A DNA stretch of 64,000 nt, taken from NCBI GenBank assembly GCA_026168455.1, contig CM047426.1, positions 66,679,342 to 66,743,341 of the forward strand, given 5' to 3'. Positions 1-12,554 of this stretch are shown in pieces. The first letter of the stretch is position 1. Every line of letters begins with the position of its first letter. The translations under genes were made by a program, and so were the position numbers. This stretch comes from Theocolax elegans. Lineage: Eukaryota > Arthropoda > Insecta > Hymenoptera > Cerocephalidae. The notes under the pieces were generated by a model that worked only from the letters and a program-made list of their open reading frames with translations, made no database searches and was not told where the DNA came from.

Positions 1-288
1 GGCTCGATAAGCACCTGCGCTTACTGACTCCTTACGTATCTCCGCATGGTCTTCGTCCCATTCGTATCACGGAATATTATCGTTATCCGGTTCAGCTTCC
101 CGTAACCGGGCGCGCAATAGTCTGTCCCGCAACGCAGCGCTTGATCCGGCGGCACACAGCCGTCGTGACGCTAACTCTCGACCGACATGTTCATCCGCCA
201 TTCTGGCAATCGTCCGCTTCATATTACGTCTCTCTCTACCGGCGGTACCCTCGAGTAATATATGCATCTGTTCGACGTGTTCGGCCAT
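1..288 (-). pseudogene. LTR retrotransposon gag N-terminus, cut by window edge
   Basis: The reading frame starts at an ATG at 288 and runs leftwards. It encodes a charged protein start (MAEHVEQMHILLEG) followed by a SAP-like helix pair rich in Arg and Leu (AALRDRLLRARLREAE), an arrangement known from several insect retrotransposon Gag proteins. An in-frame TGA at 67-69 interrupts it; the same frame continues to the window edge with coding-like composition (YEWDEDHAEIRKES), so the stop looks like a point mutation (CGA to TGA would suffice). The primer-binding site and LTR upstream, at 1091-1539, place this ORF where gag belongs. I infer gag from position and composition, not from a recognised capsid motif; the superfamily (Gypsy or BEL) cannot be decided. 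Confidence 0.6.
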
Positions 289-1090
289 TTTAATTTAGTA
301 ATCCGACGGTTAAATAAATTTATAAAATTATAATAAACCGACCCGGATCCTTCAAACGGGTTATTCGACACGGCAAAATTCACAAATTATTACTACCACC
401 ACCACAACAATTATTATCTACAAACCTCGTGCCGTGAGGTACTAATTATCAATAAATAAATTAATTGAAAATAATTAAATTATCACCGCGTGCTTACACT
501 CTCAAGCACAATATATCTATATACTATATAACTGGCGGTTTACAAACTGGCAACCTGTAACAGAATAAAAGTCTGGCGGTTTGGCAATTTGTTCAAATAT
601 CGGCAGTTAATATTGGCGATTCCGGTGTAATTGCTCTACTACCGGCGGTTAATACCGGCGATTCGTTGTATTTTGAATAACACCTGAAACAGAAATAATC
701 TGGCGGTTTTGGCGAAAATTCACAAGTACCGGCGGTATATACCGGCGATAATAAATTGAGCAATCACTGAAACAGAAATACAATTCTGGCGGAAAAACAC
801 AAATATATATATATATATATAATAAATATTTATATGTAGTAAATATATATGTAAATACACTCAATATATAATTATTAATAATATTCAATAATAATCAAAT
901 AAATTGTATATTTGGCACGAGGTTTACACAAACAGGAGGGCCCGCCCAATTGGCAATAGGTATACATAAAAATTTACCATAAATTACCACTACTCAAAAA
1001 AAATTTAACACTTAATAAATGGTGTTGATTTTACACAAAAATGCCGGACGGATACTCAAACACACTCTTTACTCTGCCGTCAATTACGGC
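289..1090 (-). other. Retrotransposon leader with degenerate GGCGG repeats
   Basis: This is the untranslated leader between primer-binding site and gag. Between about 530 and 800 it holds three to four degenerate copies of a roughly 110-bp unit built from CTGGCGGTTT, ACCGGCGGTTAATACCGGCG and CACTGAAACAGAAATA. The rest is AT-rich, with a short (AT)n at 806-822. No coding frame is credible; the reading frame at 649-888 is low-complexity translation. Confidence 0.55.
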
Positions 1091-1106
1091 CCCACGTTGG
1101 GCGCCA
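1091..1106 (-). other. Primer-binding site of LTR retrotransposon
   Basis: The minus strand reads TGGCGCCCAACGTGGGGC, starting three bases inside the predicted LTR end. A TGGCGCC start directly after a CA-terminating LTR is the usual form of a tRNA-primed minus-strand start site in insect LTR elements. I have not matched it to a specific tRNA. Confidence 0.65.
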
Positions 1107-1109
1107 TTT

Positions 1110-1539
1110 TGCGACGCTACTTTTCGTCGGGACTAATTAAATTAGCTTAAACTAAAGGTCGACGGAGGTTCCGTCGTAGCGACGTTGAAATGGCTAGATA
1201 TCGCCGATTTATATTTAATTGGGCGCCTGGCGATATTTAAATTAAAAAGAAATAACTACTTTACAAACGACTCGGCAACCCGGCAAATCTCCTCCTCGAC
1301 TCCTCGTCACAGAGGGAATCCCGACGGCTGGCCACCTCGGAACCGGCGGCTTTTAGAGTAAATGGAAATATGAAATAACACTCACGAATTCAATAATCAA
1401 CTTCACGTAATTTATTCAAACTTTTAAGAAAAAAAGATATAACAACTCCGGCACCGACACAATATATAATCGCGACTCGCGACCGGCTCACACACACGTG
1501 CACACACTCACGCAACTCCGTCCGTCCGGCAAATCTACA
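1110..1539 (-). mobile_element. 5' LTR (about 430 bp)
   Basis: On the minus strand the segment starts TGTAGATTTGCC and ends GCGTCGCA, giving the TG...CA ends expected of an LTR, and it directly abuts the primer-binding site. The inner end is well supported by that neighbour. The outer end at 1539 is the first suitable TGT and is a guess, since the partner LTR lies outside the window. Beyond it the sequence becomes plain AT-rich DNA. Confidence 0.5.
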
Positions 1540-2031
1540 TAATATTAAAATTTTATAAGTGAAATTGTGAATTTTTCTGTAAAAAACCCCTTATACTGTA
1601 AAAAATATTTAGTGAATGTCATTTTTTATGAGTCCATTGTGATCGCATTGATACGAGGATAAATTTACCACTATTACAAATTTTTAAAGAGTCGTTTTTT
1701 ATTATTTTTTGGCTTGGAAGTTTCAGTAGTCCGCGTACGTACGTACGTACGTACAACTTTTTATACATACATTTTACCATTAATTATTACAATCGTACAA
1801 CCGATAATTAATTTTGTTGTCAACAATTAATTGTCGTGCTGCCAGGTTTAAATTGTATGTATTCAAAAATTATAATAAATATATATTATTTGTAATATTA
1901 ATAACAAATTATATTTAGAAATATATCTAAAATAAGCATTTTTCTGTGAATTCCCATTTTACTGTAAATAATTATATAAATAAACAATATCTTTTTTGGA
2001 CTTTATGTGTCCCTGGAATTATGACAAACAG
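1540..2031. other. AT-rich spacer with (ACGT)n
   Basis: No gene is seen. A perfect (ACGT)n microsatellite lies at 1734-1754. The rest is about three-quarters A+T and abuts the satellite array on the right. Confidence 0.6.
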
Positions 2032-4184
2032 TTCCTAGATCTTTCGGGAATTTCGGAGGAAATTCGGGATGAGTCGACTAATTACGGGGTTTCCTGGATA
2101 TTTCAGAAATTTCTGAAATATTTCAGAAAGACTCCACTAATTACGGGATATCCTGGATATTTCGGGAATATCTGAGGAAATCCGTGATGACTCTACCAAT
2201 TACGGGATTTCCTCGATCTTTCGGGAATTCCTGAGGTATTTTGGGATGACGCTACTAATTACGGGAATTTCTGGATATTTCGGGAATTTCTAGAAAAATT
2301 CGGGATGACTACTAATTACGGGATTTCTTGGATATTTCGGGAATTTCTGAAATATTTCAGAAAGACTCCACTAATGACGGAATTTTCTGGATATTTCGGG
2401 AATATATGAGGAAATTCGAGATGACTCTACCAATTACGGGAATTCCTGGATCTTTCGGGAATTTCTGAGGTATTTCGGGATATTGCTACTAATTACGGGA
2501 TTTCCTGGATATTTCGGGAACATCTGAGGAAATTCGTGATGATTCTACCAATTACGAGATTTTCAGGATCTTTCGGGAATTGCTGAGGTATTTCGGGAAG
2601 ACGCTACTAATTACGGAATTTCCTGGATATTTCGGGAATTTCTGAAATATTTCAGAAAGACTCCACTAATTACGGAATTTCCTGGATATTTTGGGAATTT
2701 CTGAGGTATTTCTGGATCACTCTACTAATTACGGGATTTCCAGGATATTTCGGAAATTTCTGAGTAAATTCGGGATAACACCAATAATAACGGGATTTTC
2801 TGGAAATTTCAGGAATTTCTGAAAAAATTCGGGATGACTAATAATTACGGAATTTCCTGGATATTTCGGGAATTTCTGAGGTATTTCTGGATAACTCTAC
2901 TAAATAAGGTATTTCCTGGATATTTCGGGAATTTTGAAATATTTCAGAAAGACTCCACTAATTATGGTATTTCCTGGATATTTCGGGAATATCTGAGGAA
3001 ATTCGGGATGAATCTACCAATTACGGGATTTCCTGGATATTTCCGGAATATCTGAGGAAACTCGCGATAACTACCAGTTACGGGATTTCCTGGATCTTTC
3101 GGGAATTTCTGAGGTATTTCGGGATGACGCTACTAATTACGGGATTTCCTGGATATTTCGGGAATATCTGAGGAAATTCGTGATGACTCTACCAATTACG
3201 GAATTTCCTGCATCATTCGGGAATTGATGAGCTATTTCGGGATGACTATACAAATTACGGGATTTCCTGGATATTTCGGGAATTTCTGAAATATTGCAGA
3301 AAGACTCCACTAATTATGGTAATTCCTGGATATTTCGGGAATATCTGAGGAAATTCGGGATGAATCTACCAATTACGGGATTTCCTGGATATTTCCGGAA
3401 TATCTGAGGAAACTCGCGATGACTACCGATTACGGGATTTCCTGGATCTTTTGGGAATTCCGAGGTATTTCGGGAAGACGCTACTAATTACGGGTATTCC
3501 TGGATATTTCGGGAATTTCTGAGGAAATTCGGGATGAGTATACTAATTACGGTATTTCCTGGATATTTCGGTAATTGCTGACGTATTTAAAAAAAAACTC
3601 TACTAATTATGGTATTTTCTGGATATTTCAGGAATTTCTGTGGTATTTTTGGATATTCCACAAATTAAGGGATTTCCTGGATATTTCGGGAATTTCTGAG
3701 ATATTTCTGGATAACTCTACTAATTACGGGATTTCCTTGATATTTCGGGAATATCTGAGGAAATTAGTGATGATTCTACCAATTACGGAATTTCCTGGAT
3801 ATTACGCGAATTTCTGTGGAAATTCGGGATGAATCTACTAATTACGGAATTTCCTGTATATTTCGGGAATTTCTGAAATATTTCAGAGAGACTCCACTAA
3901 TTACGGGATTTCCTGGATATTTCGGGAATTTCTGAGGAATTTCAGGATAACTCTACAAATTAAGGGCTTTCCTGGATATTTCGGGAATTTCTGAGGTATT
4001 TCGAAATGTCTCCACTAATTGTGGTATTTCCTGGATATTTCGGAAATGTCTGATTTATTTCGGGATGACGCTACTAATTACGGGATTTCCTGGATATTTC
4101 GGGAATTTCTGAGGTATTTCTGGATAACTCTACAAATTAAGGGATTTCCTAAATATTTCGGGAATTTCTGAAATATTTCAGAAA

Positions 4185-7100
4185 GACTCCACTAATAACG
4201 GGATTTTCTGGATATTTCGGGAATATCTGAGGAATTTCGTGACAATTCTACCAATTACGGGATTTCCTGGATCCTTCTGTAATTGCTGAGATATTTCAAA
4301 AAAATCTCCACTAATTATGGTATTTCCTCGATATTTCGGGAATTTCTGTGGTATTTTTGGATAACTCTACAAATTAAGGGATTTCCTGGATATTTCGGGA
4401 ATTTCTGAGGTATTTCTGGATAACTCTACTACTTACGGGATTTCCAGGATATTTCGGGAATTTCTGAGATATTGTGCAATGACGCAACTAATTACGGGAT
4501 TTCCAGGATATTTCGGGAATTTCTGAGGTATTTCTGGATAACTCCACTAAATAAGGGATTTCCTGGATCTTTCGGGAATTTCTGAGGTAATTCTGGATAA
4601 CTCTACAAATTAAGGGATTTCCTGGATATTTCGGGAATTTCTAAAATATTTCAGAAAGACTCCACTAATTATGGTATTTCCTGGATATTTCGGGAATTTC
4701 GGAGGAATTTCTGGATAACTTTACAAATTAAGGGATTTCCTGGATATTTCGCGAATTTACGAGGTATTTCGAAATGTCTACACTAATTGTGGTATTTCCT
4801 GGATATTTCAGAAGTTTCTCATTTATTTCGGGATGACGCTACGAATTACGGGATTTCCTGGATATTTTGGGAACTTCTGAGGTATTTCGAAATGTCTCCA
4901 CTAATTGTGGAATTTCCTGGATATTTCGGAAATTTCTGATTTATTTCGGGATGACGCTGCTACTTACGGGATTTCCTGGATATTTCGGGAATTTCTGAGG
5001 TATTTCTGGATAACTCTACAAATTAAGGGATTTCCTGGATATTTCGGGAATTTCTGAGGTATTTCTGGATAACTCTACAAATTAAGGGATTTCCTTGATA
5101 TTTCTGGAATTTCTGAGGTATTTCTGGATAACTCTACTAATTACGGGATTTCCAGGATATTTCGGGAATTTCTGAGGTATTTCTGGATAACTCCACTATT
5201 TATGGTATTTCCTGGATATTTCGGGAATATCTGTGGAAATTCGTGATGACTCTATCAATTACGGGTCTTCCTGGATATTTCGGGAATATCTGTGGAAATT
5301 CGTGATGATTCTACCAATTACGGGATTTCCTGGATCTTTTGGGAATTCCGAGGTATTTCGGGATGATTCTCCCAATTACGGGATTTCCTGGATATTACGC
5401 GAATTTCTGTGGAAATTCGGATTGAATCTACTAATTACGGAATTTCCTGTATATTTCGGGAATTTCTGAAATATTTCAGGAAGAATCCACAAATTACGGG
5501 ATTTCCTGGATATTTCGGGAATTTCTGAGGAATTTCTGGATAACTTTACAAATTAAGGGATTTCCTGGATATTTCGAGAACTTCTGAGGTATTCGAAATG
5601 TCTCTACTAATTGTGGTATTTCCTGGATATTTCAGAAATTTCTGATTTATTTCGGGATGACGCTACTAATTACGGGTATTCCTGGATATTTCGGGAATTT
5701 CTGAGGAAATTCGGGATGAGTATACTAATTACGGTATTTCCTGAATCTTTCGGTAATTGCTGACGTATTTAAAAAAAAACTCTACTAATTATGGTATTTC
5801 CTGGATATTTCAGGAATTTCTGTGGTATTTTTGGATATTCTACAAATTAAGGGATTTCCTGGATATTACGCGAATTTCTGTGGAAATTCGGGATGAATCT
5901 ACTAATTACGGAATTTCCTGTATATTTCGGGATTTTCTGAAATATTTCAGAGAGACTCCACTAATTACGGGATTTTCTGGATATTTCGGGAAATTCTGAG
6001 GAATTTCTGGATAACTCTACAAATTAAGGGATTTCCTGGATATTTCGGGAATTTCTGAGGTATTTCGAAACGTATCCACTAATTGTGGTATTTCCTGGAT
6101 ATTTCAGTAATTTCCGATTTATTTCGGGATGACGCTACTAATTACGGGATTTCCTGGATATTTCGGGAATTTCTTAGGAAATTCAGGATGAGTATACTAA
6201 ATACGGAATTTCCTGGATATTTCGGGAATTTCTGAAATATTTCAGCAAGACTCCACTAATAACGGGATTTTCTGGATATTTCGGGAATATCTGAGGAATT
6301 TCGTGACAATTCTACCAATTACGGGATTTCCTGGATCCTTCTGTAATTGCTGAGATATTTCAAAAAATCTCCACTAATTATGGTATTTCCTCGATATTTC
6401 GGGAATTTCTGTGGTATTTTTGGATAACTCTACAAATTAAGGGATTTCCTGGATATTTCGGGAATTTCTGAGGTATTTCTGGATAACTCTACTACTTACG
6501 GGATTTCCAGGATATTTCGGGAATTTCTGAGATATTGTGCAATGACGCAACTAATTACGGGATTTCCAGGATATTTCGGGAATTTCTGAGGTATTTCTGG
6601 ATAACTCCACTAAATAAGGGATTTCCTGGATCTTTCGGGAATTTCTGAGGTAATTCTGGATAACTCTACAAATTAAGGGATTTCCTGGATATTTCGGGAA
6701 TTTCTAAAATATTTCAGAAAGACTCCACTAATTATGGTATTTCCTGGATATTTCGGGAATTTCGGAGGAATTTCTGGATAACTTTACAAATTAAGGGATT
6801 TCCTGGATATTTCGCGAATTTACGAGGTATTTCGAAATGTCTACACTAATTGTGGTATTTCCTGGATATTTCAGAAGTTTCTCATTTATTTCGGGATGAC
6901 GCTACGAATTACGGGATTTCCTGGATATTTTGGGAACTTCTGAGGTATTTCGAAATGTCTCCACTAATTGTGGAATTTCCTGGATATTTCGGAAATTTCT
7001 GATTTATTTCGGGATGACGCTGCTACTTACGGGATTTCCTGGATATTTCGGGAATTTCTGAGGTATTTCTGGATAACTCTACAAATTAAGGGATTTCCTG

Positions 7101-8155
7101 GATATTTCGGGAATTTCTGAGGTATTTCTGGATAACTCTACAAATTAAGGGATTTCCTTGATATTTCTGGAATTTCTGAGGTATTTCTGGATAACTCTAC
7201 TAATTACGGGATTTCCAGGATATTCGGGAATTTCTGAGGTATTTCTGGATAACTCCACTATTTATGGTATTTCCTGGATATTTCGGGAATATCTGTGGAA
7301 ATTCGTGATGACTCTATCAATTACGGGTCTTCCTGGATATTTCGGGAATATCTGTGGAAATTCGTGATGATTCTACCAATTACGGGATTTCCTGGATCTT
7401 TTGGGAATTCCGAGGTATTTCGGGATGATTCTCCCAATTACGGGATTTCCTGGATATTACGCGAATTTCTGTGGAAATTCGGATTGAATCTACTAATTAC
7501 GGAATTTCCTGTATATTTCGGGAATTTCTGAAATATTTCAGGAAGAATCCACAAATTACGGGATTTCCTGGATATTTCGGGAATTTCTGAGGAATTTCTG
7601 GATAACTTTACAAATTAAGGGATTTCCTGGATATTTCGAGAACTTCTGAGGTATTTCGAAATGTCTCTACTAATTGTGGTATTTCCTGGATATTTCAGAA
7701 ATTTCTGATTTATTTCGGGATGACGCTACTAATTACGGGTATTCCTGGATATTTCGGGAATTTCTGAGGAAATTCGGGATGAGTATACTAATTACGGTAT
7801 TTCCTGAATCTTTCGGTAATTGCTGACGTATTTAAAAAAAAACTCTACTAATTATGGTATTTCCTGGATATTTCAGGAATTTCTGTGGTATTTTTGGATA
7901 TTCTACAAATTAAGGGATTTCCTGGATATTACGCGAATTTCTGTGGAAATTCGGGATGAATCTACTAATTACGGAATTTCCTGTATATTTCGGGATTTTC
8001 TGAAATATTTCAGAGAGACTCCACTAATTACGGGATTTTCTGGATATTTCGGGAAATTCTGAGGAATTTCTGGATAACTCTACAAATTAAGGGATTTCCT
8101 GGATATTTCGGGAATTTCTGAGGTATTTCGAAACGTATCCACTAATTGTGGTATT
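4185..8155. repeat. Tandem duplication of a 35-monomer satellite block
   Basis: Sequence from about 4185 recurs from about 6249, and the match continues to about 6090 and 8155. The offset measured at several anchors is 2062-2064 bp, which is 35 times 59 within a base. The stretches 5233-5469 and 7295-7531, and 5757-5999 and 7820-8062, translate identically, so the two blocks are nearly identical while neighbouring monomers within a block differ freely. This is higher-order repeat structure and points to a recent unequal exchange, or to an assembly duplication. Confidence 0.9.
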
Positions 8156-8340
8156 CCTGGATATTTCGGGAATTTCTGAGGTATTTCTGGATAACTCTAC
8201 AAATTAAGGGATTCCTGGATATTTCGGGAATTTCTGAGGAAATTCGGGATGAGTATACTAAATACGGAATTTCCTGGATATTTCGGGAATTTCTGAAATA
8301 TTTCAGCAAGACTCCACTAATTACGGGATTTCCAGGATAT

Positions 8341-9560
8341 TTCGGGAATATCTGGGGTAGTTCTGGATAACTCTACAAATTAAGGGATTTCCTGGATATT
8401 CGGGAATTTCTGAGGTATTTTGAAATGTCTCCACCAATTGTGGAATTTCCTGGATACTTCGGGAATTTCTGAAATATTTAAAAAAAAAACTCCACTAATT
8501 ATGGTATTTCCTGGATATTTCGGGAATTTATGTGGTATTTTTGGATAACTCTACAAATTAAGGGATTTCCTGGTTATTTCGGGAATTTCTGAGGTATTTC
8601 GGGATGACGCTACAAGTTACGGGATTTCCTAGAAATTTTGGGAATTGCTGAAATATTTCAGAAGACTCCACTAATTATGGTATTTCCTGGATATTTCGGG
8701 AATATCTGGGGTAGTTCTGGATAACTCTACAAATTAAGGGATTTCCTGGATATTTCGGGAATTCTGAGGTATTTTGAAATGTCTCCACCAATTGTGGAAT
8801 TTCCTGGATACTTCGGGAATTTCTGAAATATTTAAAAAAAAAACTCCACTAATTATGGTATTTCCTGGATATTTCGGGAATATCTGGGGTAGTTCTGGAT
8901 AACTCTACAAATTAAGGGATTTCCTGGATATTTCGGGAATTTCTGAGGTATTTTGAAATGTCTCCACCAATTGTGGAATTTCCTGGATACTTCGGGAATT
9001 TCTGAAATATTTAAAAAAAAAACTCCACTAATTATGGTATTTCCTGGATATTTCGGGAATTTATGTGGTATTTTTGGATACTCTAATTACGGGATTTCCT
9101 GGATATTTCGGGAATTTCTTAGGAAATTCAGGATGAGTATACTAAATACGGAATTTCCTGGATATTTCGGGAATTTCTGAAATATTTCAGCAAGACTCCA
9201 CTAATTATGGTATTTCCTGGATATTTCGGGAATATCTGGGGTAGTTCTGGATAACTCTACAAATTAAGGGATTTCCTGGATATTTCGGGAATTTCTGAGG
9301 TATTTTGAAATGTCTCCACCAATTGTGGAATTTCCTGGATACTTCGGGAATTTCTGAAATATTTAAAAAAAAAACTCCACTAATTATGGTATTTCCTGGA
9401 TATTTCGGGAATTTATGTGGTATTTTTGGATAACTCTACAAATTAAGGGATTTCCTGGTTATTTCGGGAATTTCTGAGGTATTTCGGGATGACGCTACAA
9501 GTTACGGGATTTCCTAGAAATTTTGGGAATTGCTGAAATATTTCAGGAAGACTCCACTAA
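8341..9560. repeat. Three-monomer higher-order repeat at array end
   Basis: A block marked by AATATCTGGGGTAGTTCTGG recurs at about 8341, 8696, 8876 and 9226. Spacings of about 355, 180 and 350 bp are six, three and six monomers. Each block also carries the poly-A variant GAAATATTTAAAAAAAAAAC and the subtype GTCTCCACCAATTGTGGAA. The right end of the array is therefore built from a different, shorter higher-order unit than the middle. Confidence 0.85.
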
Positions 9561-9583
9561 TTACGGGATTTCCTGGATATTTT

Positions 9584-11400
9584 TTATTTTAATACCATGT
9601 TTTAATATATTAATATTTTTGTCTTCAATATAATTTTTGTTGACTATTTCTTGTTTTTGTTTTCTGTCAACACTTATTTTTACAGTATCTTTGTTTTTAA
9701 TTCTTCTTTATAATTTTGAGATTCTTCTATTACATTTTCTTTCGATATTGTATTTTTTTCAATATTGTGTGCCAAACCTTGTTTTAATCGCGAGCGAAGC
9801 GAGCGTTTTTGGCTAGTATATATAAAAATATTATATTTCAATAGTTAAAATAATTCGGCCGCCCGTCGGGCTAACCGTAAATATTACTCGCCTAATTGAG
9901 TTCTCACAGCTCCAATCAACTCCGCTCGACCCTACTCTACTCTACTTGACTACAACTCTACTCTACTCTACAACGATAAAGGCTACTCAGCCTCAAAATA
10001 CTACTACTCAGAAAATACAACTGTCTCGTCGGACGATCAGGTAGCGAATCCTCGAGACCGGCTTCTTCGTCCGGCTCGCGGCGTGGCTTGATCTCAAAAA
10101 TTAAGGATTTGCCTCCCCACCCTATCGCTATCCTGCTCTATCTTACTATATTCCTTATCTACTGGCGTTGATTAGGGTGGTTGATTGCGTGATCGATACG
10201 CGTAGTCAGCCTTGATCTTATTTCCGTCAAGGCCGACTATCCAATAATAGTGGTTTACGTCACCACCAACCTGTTCATTATTGGGTCGATCACGCAACCA
10301 ATCATCCCCGACACTCGGAAGGCGCGCATTACAAATAATTAATTACCATATCGGTAACCCAGTCGGTGCTGCCGCCCCGTGCCTACCGGCTATGTAATTA
10401 ATACTAACTACTCCCGACACACTCACACAACAATTAAAATTTAATTCATATCAGCGACTATTTACAACTATATACATTTAAAAAAAAATTATTACGACAC
10501 GCCCCCAAACTCTACCGACGGATCTACATAATTTTTATTTAAAATTAACGACGCAATGTAGCTGAATTAATTAATCTAATAAAAATATACGTGTGCGCGC
10601 TATGTACAAGAGTATACACCAACACATAGGTGTGCGCGCACCGTCTATATCTATATATATACATATTTATATCCTAGTATGCCGCGGTATACCTTTGCAC
10701 GCATACATTAGGTATACCGCGACTCCTACTCTATTCGCGCGCCCCCCTTGCTCCGCGCGCTCCCACCCATGATCCCACTACGGTCGGTCACTCGAGCATC
10801 TTCGCGCGCGCAACACTCTCGCTGCTCGAGTGATTCCCCCTTCCCCGCGCACCACGCCTAGTGCCGCACGAGCGTCGCCGTCGGTGCCGCGTTCCCCGGT
10901 ATACGGGTGTAAGGTGGGGGAGCACCCTGGCTCTCCCGACTAGTAGTGCGTAGTTCGGGCGTGCGCGCACCCATGCGCCATCTCAGCCGTCGTCGTCTGC
11001 TGAGCACATGTGACGGTTGAGGTTAGGACGCCGCCTAACCTCCCGTCTTGTTGACATCAGTAGCGGGTACGCCAGGTATCGTGAGACGACCTGGGCTCGG
11101 TCCTTGGTTCACGATACCTCTCGGCCGTGGTCTGGGTCGTAGTCCGCGTACTACCGTCGGGTATCGGTCGCGTCGTATCTCGGCTCCGTCGCTAAAACAT
11201 ACCCATACCGTGGGTATCAATATTCGCTTTAAAAGTGCATCGGTGCACTTCGGTCCGCCTGCGAGGGATTCGCTACCTGCGACGCGATCGCGAGCTATCA
11301 TAATGTAACAATTATGCATGCACATGACTTGTAAATACAAGCCATGTGAATGTACTTGTGCGTTGTATTTTACAACGTCACAACATTAAAAAAAATTTGA
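9584..11400. other. Gene-free, hairpin-rich, partly GC-rich stretch
   Basis: I see no coding region. The left part is AT-rich, with the motif CGCGAGCGAAGCGAGCG at 9789-9805 and a CTACTCTACTCTAC-type low-complexity run at 9930-9975. From 10500 the sequence becomes GC-rich and holds several inverted repeats: 10178-10196 with 10286-10304, 10683-10694 with 10710-10721, 11019-11027 with 11034-11042, and 11074-11084 with 11109-11119. The overlapping opposite-strand frames at 11035-11340 have no recognisable product. It may be a retroelement leader or LTR, but no ends could be fixed. Confidence 0.5.
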
Positions 11401-11997
11401 TCGTAATGTATACAATCGAAATTTGAAACATTAAATAACAAAAAGGAATCAAAACTTCTAAAAAAACTCTAAATTTTCGCTGGCTATTTTCTGATTCCAT
11501 CATTTAAAAGAACAGCATAAATTACTTGAATTAGTCTTACAATTGTTTTTTGTAAAAATTTAAATGGTTTGGAAATTTTTATCATATTTCCCTCTGCTAT
11601 TAAACAGGCTTGGGATTGTCATACTTCAGATATAATATTAACATTACATACTAGGGAGGCTGAGCTATAGCTGGCGCTTCGTGCTAGCACCGCTGGTGGT
11701 TTTTGTTATTATATAAAATAATAATAATAAAAATTAGAATTGTAATAATAGTATGCAGAATTATTATTTTGCATATACATTTATGTTCTAATAATAAATT
11801 TAAAATGTATTTATAGATGTTAAATTTTAGATATTATTCTAATATTCTGAATATCAATGTATTGAAGAGAAATGTGTTGTTCCTCAAATATCTCAAAAAT
11901 TAAAAAAAAAATATTTGGCAAGAAAGAAGTAATAGGAAACATATTTTTGAAAGAAGAGGTAACGTAATGTAAGAAAAATACATATATACATAATTTA
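11401..11997. other. AT-rich spacer, nothing recognised
   Basis: Neither a coding frame nor a repeat end was recognised in this AT-rich stretch. Confidence 0.5.
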
Positions 11998-12361
11998 CAT
12001 ATGGGCTATTTCACGTCAAGTGGTACGATGAAAATTTTAAATCGCTCCAAAATTTGAGAACAGGCTGGAAATATTTTCAAGAAGATAGAAAAAAAATTTT
12101 AGGTGTTATAAATAATTTGTCTAAGAGTTATTCCACCATAAAAAATGGAAATTTTTCAATTTTCTAAATTTTTTTATATTATAAATTTTTTTAGAAAATT
12201 GAAAAATTTCCATGTTTCATGGTGGAATAACTCTTAGACAAATTATTTTTAACACCTAAAATTTTTTTTCTATCATCTTGAAGATATTTCCAGCCTGTTC
12301 TCAAATTTTGGAGCGATTTAAAATTTTCATCGTACCACTTGACGTGAAATAGCCCATATGT
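11998..12361. mobile_element. Fold-back MITE, 364 bp
   Basis: Two arms of about 175 bp are near-perfect inverted copies separated by a few bases around 12178. The outer end reads CATATGGGCTATTTCACGTC on the left and its reverse complement on the right. Flanking TA is consistent with a TA target duplication, but the end itself is palindromic, so the exact duplication cannot be read. There is no coding capacity. The arms differ at only a few bases (for example CATTTTTTATGG against CATGTTTCATGG near the loop), so the insertion is fairly young. Confidence 0.85.
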
Positions 12362-12554
12362 TTATATAAAACCATATAGTTTATTTGTTTTACATTATTG
12401 TTCCTTCTAAAGAATATTTGGTAAAACAATATTAATGGGACGTATATTTTATAAGTAAATGTGATAAAGTATGGTACAATTTAAATTAGTCTATATGAAA
12501 CAATATAATTAATTTATTTATTCGATATAGAGCAGCATTCATGTATATTGTTTA

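Larger units (their letters stand above)
2032..9583. repeat. 59-bp satellite array, about 128 monomers
   Basis: A single tandem array fills 7.55 kb. The monomer is 59 bp, counted directly between neighbouring copies near 5000-5100; conserved blocks are ATTTCCTGGATATTTCGGGA, GGAATTTCTGAGGTATTTC and a linker such as TCTACTAATTACGGG. Monomer subtypes differ mainly in the second half (TGAGGTATTTCTGG, TGAGGAAATTCGGG, TGAAATATTTCAGAAAG). Because 59 is not a multiple of three but 177 is, a frame lacking stops in three consecutive monomers can stay open for 60-85 codons; those frames are not genes. The array starts and ends abruptly in AT-rich DNA, and no transposon ends are visible at its borders. 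Confidence 0.97.

Noticed and set aside
2834..9180. Several 60-85 codon open frames in the satellite array, two of them repeated identically
   Set aside because: They are translations of 59-bp monomers; three monomers are 177 bp, so any stop-free frame repeats. Their proteins are cyclic YFGNF/GISWIFRE words.
2032..9583. CRISPR-like array
   Set aside because: The repeats are contiguous 59-bp monomers with no unique spacers, in a eukaryotic, intron-bearing setting.
10788..11340. Opposite-strand ORFs in the GC-rich pocket
   Set aside because: Both strands are open because GC-rich sequence lacks stops; Arg/Pro-rich composition and no motif.
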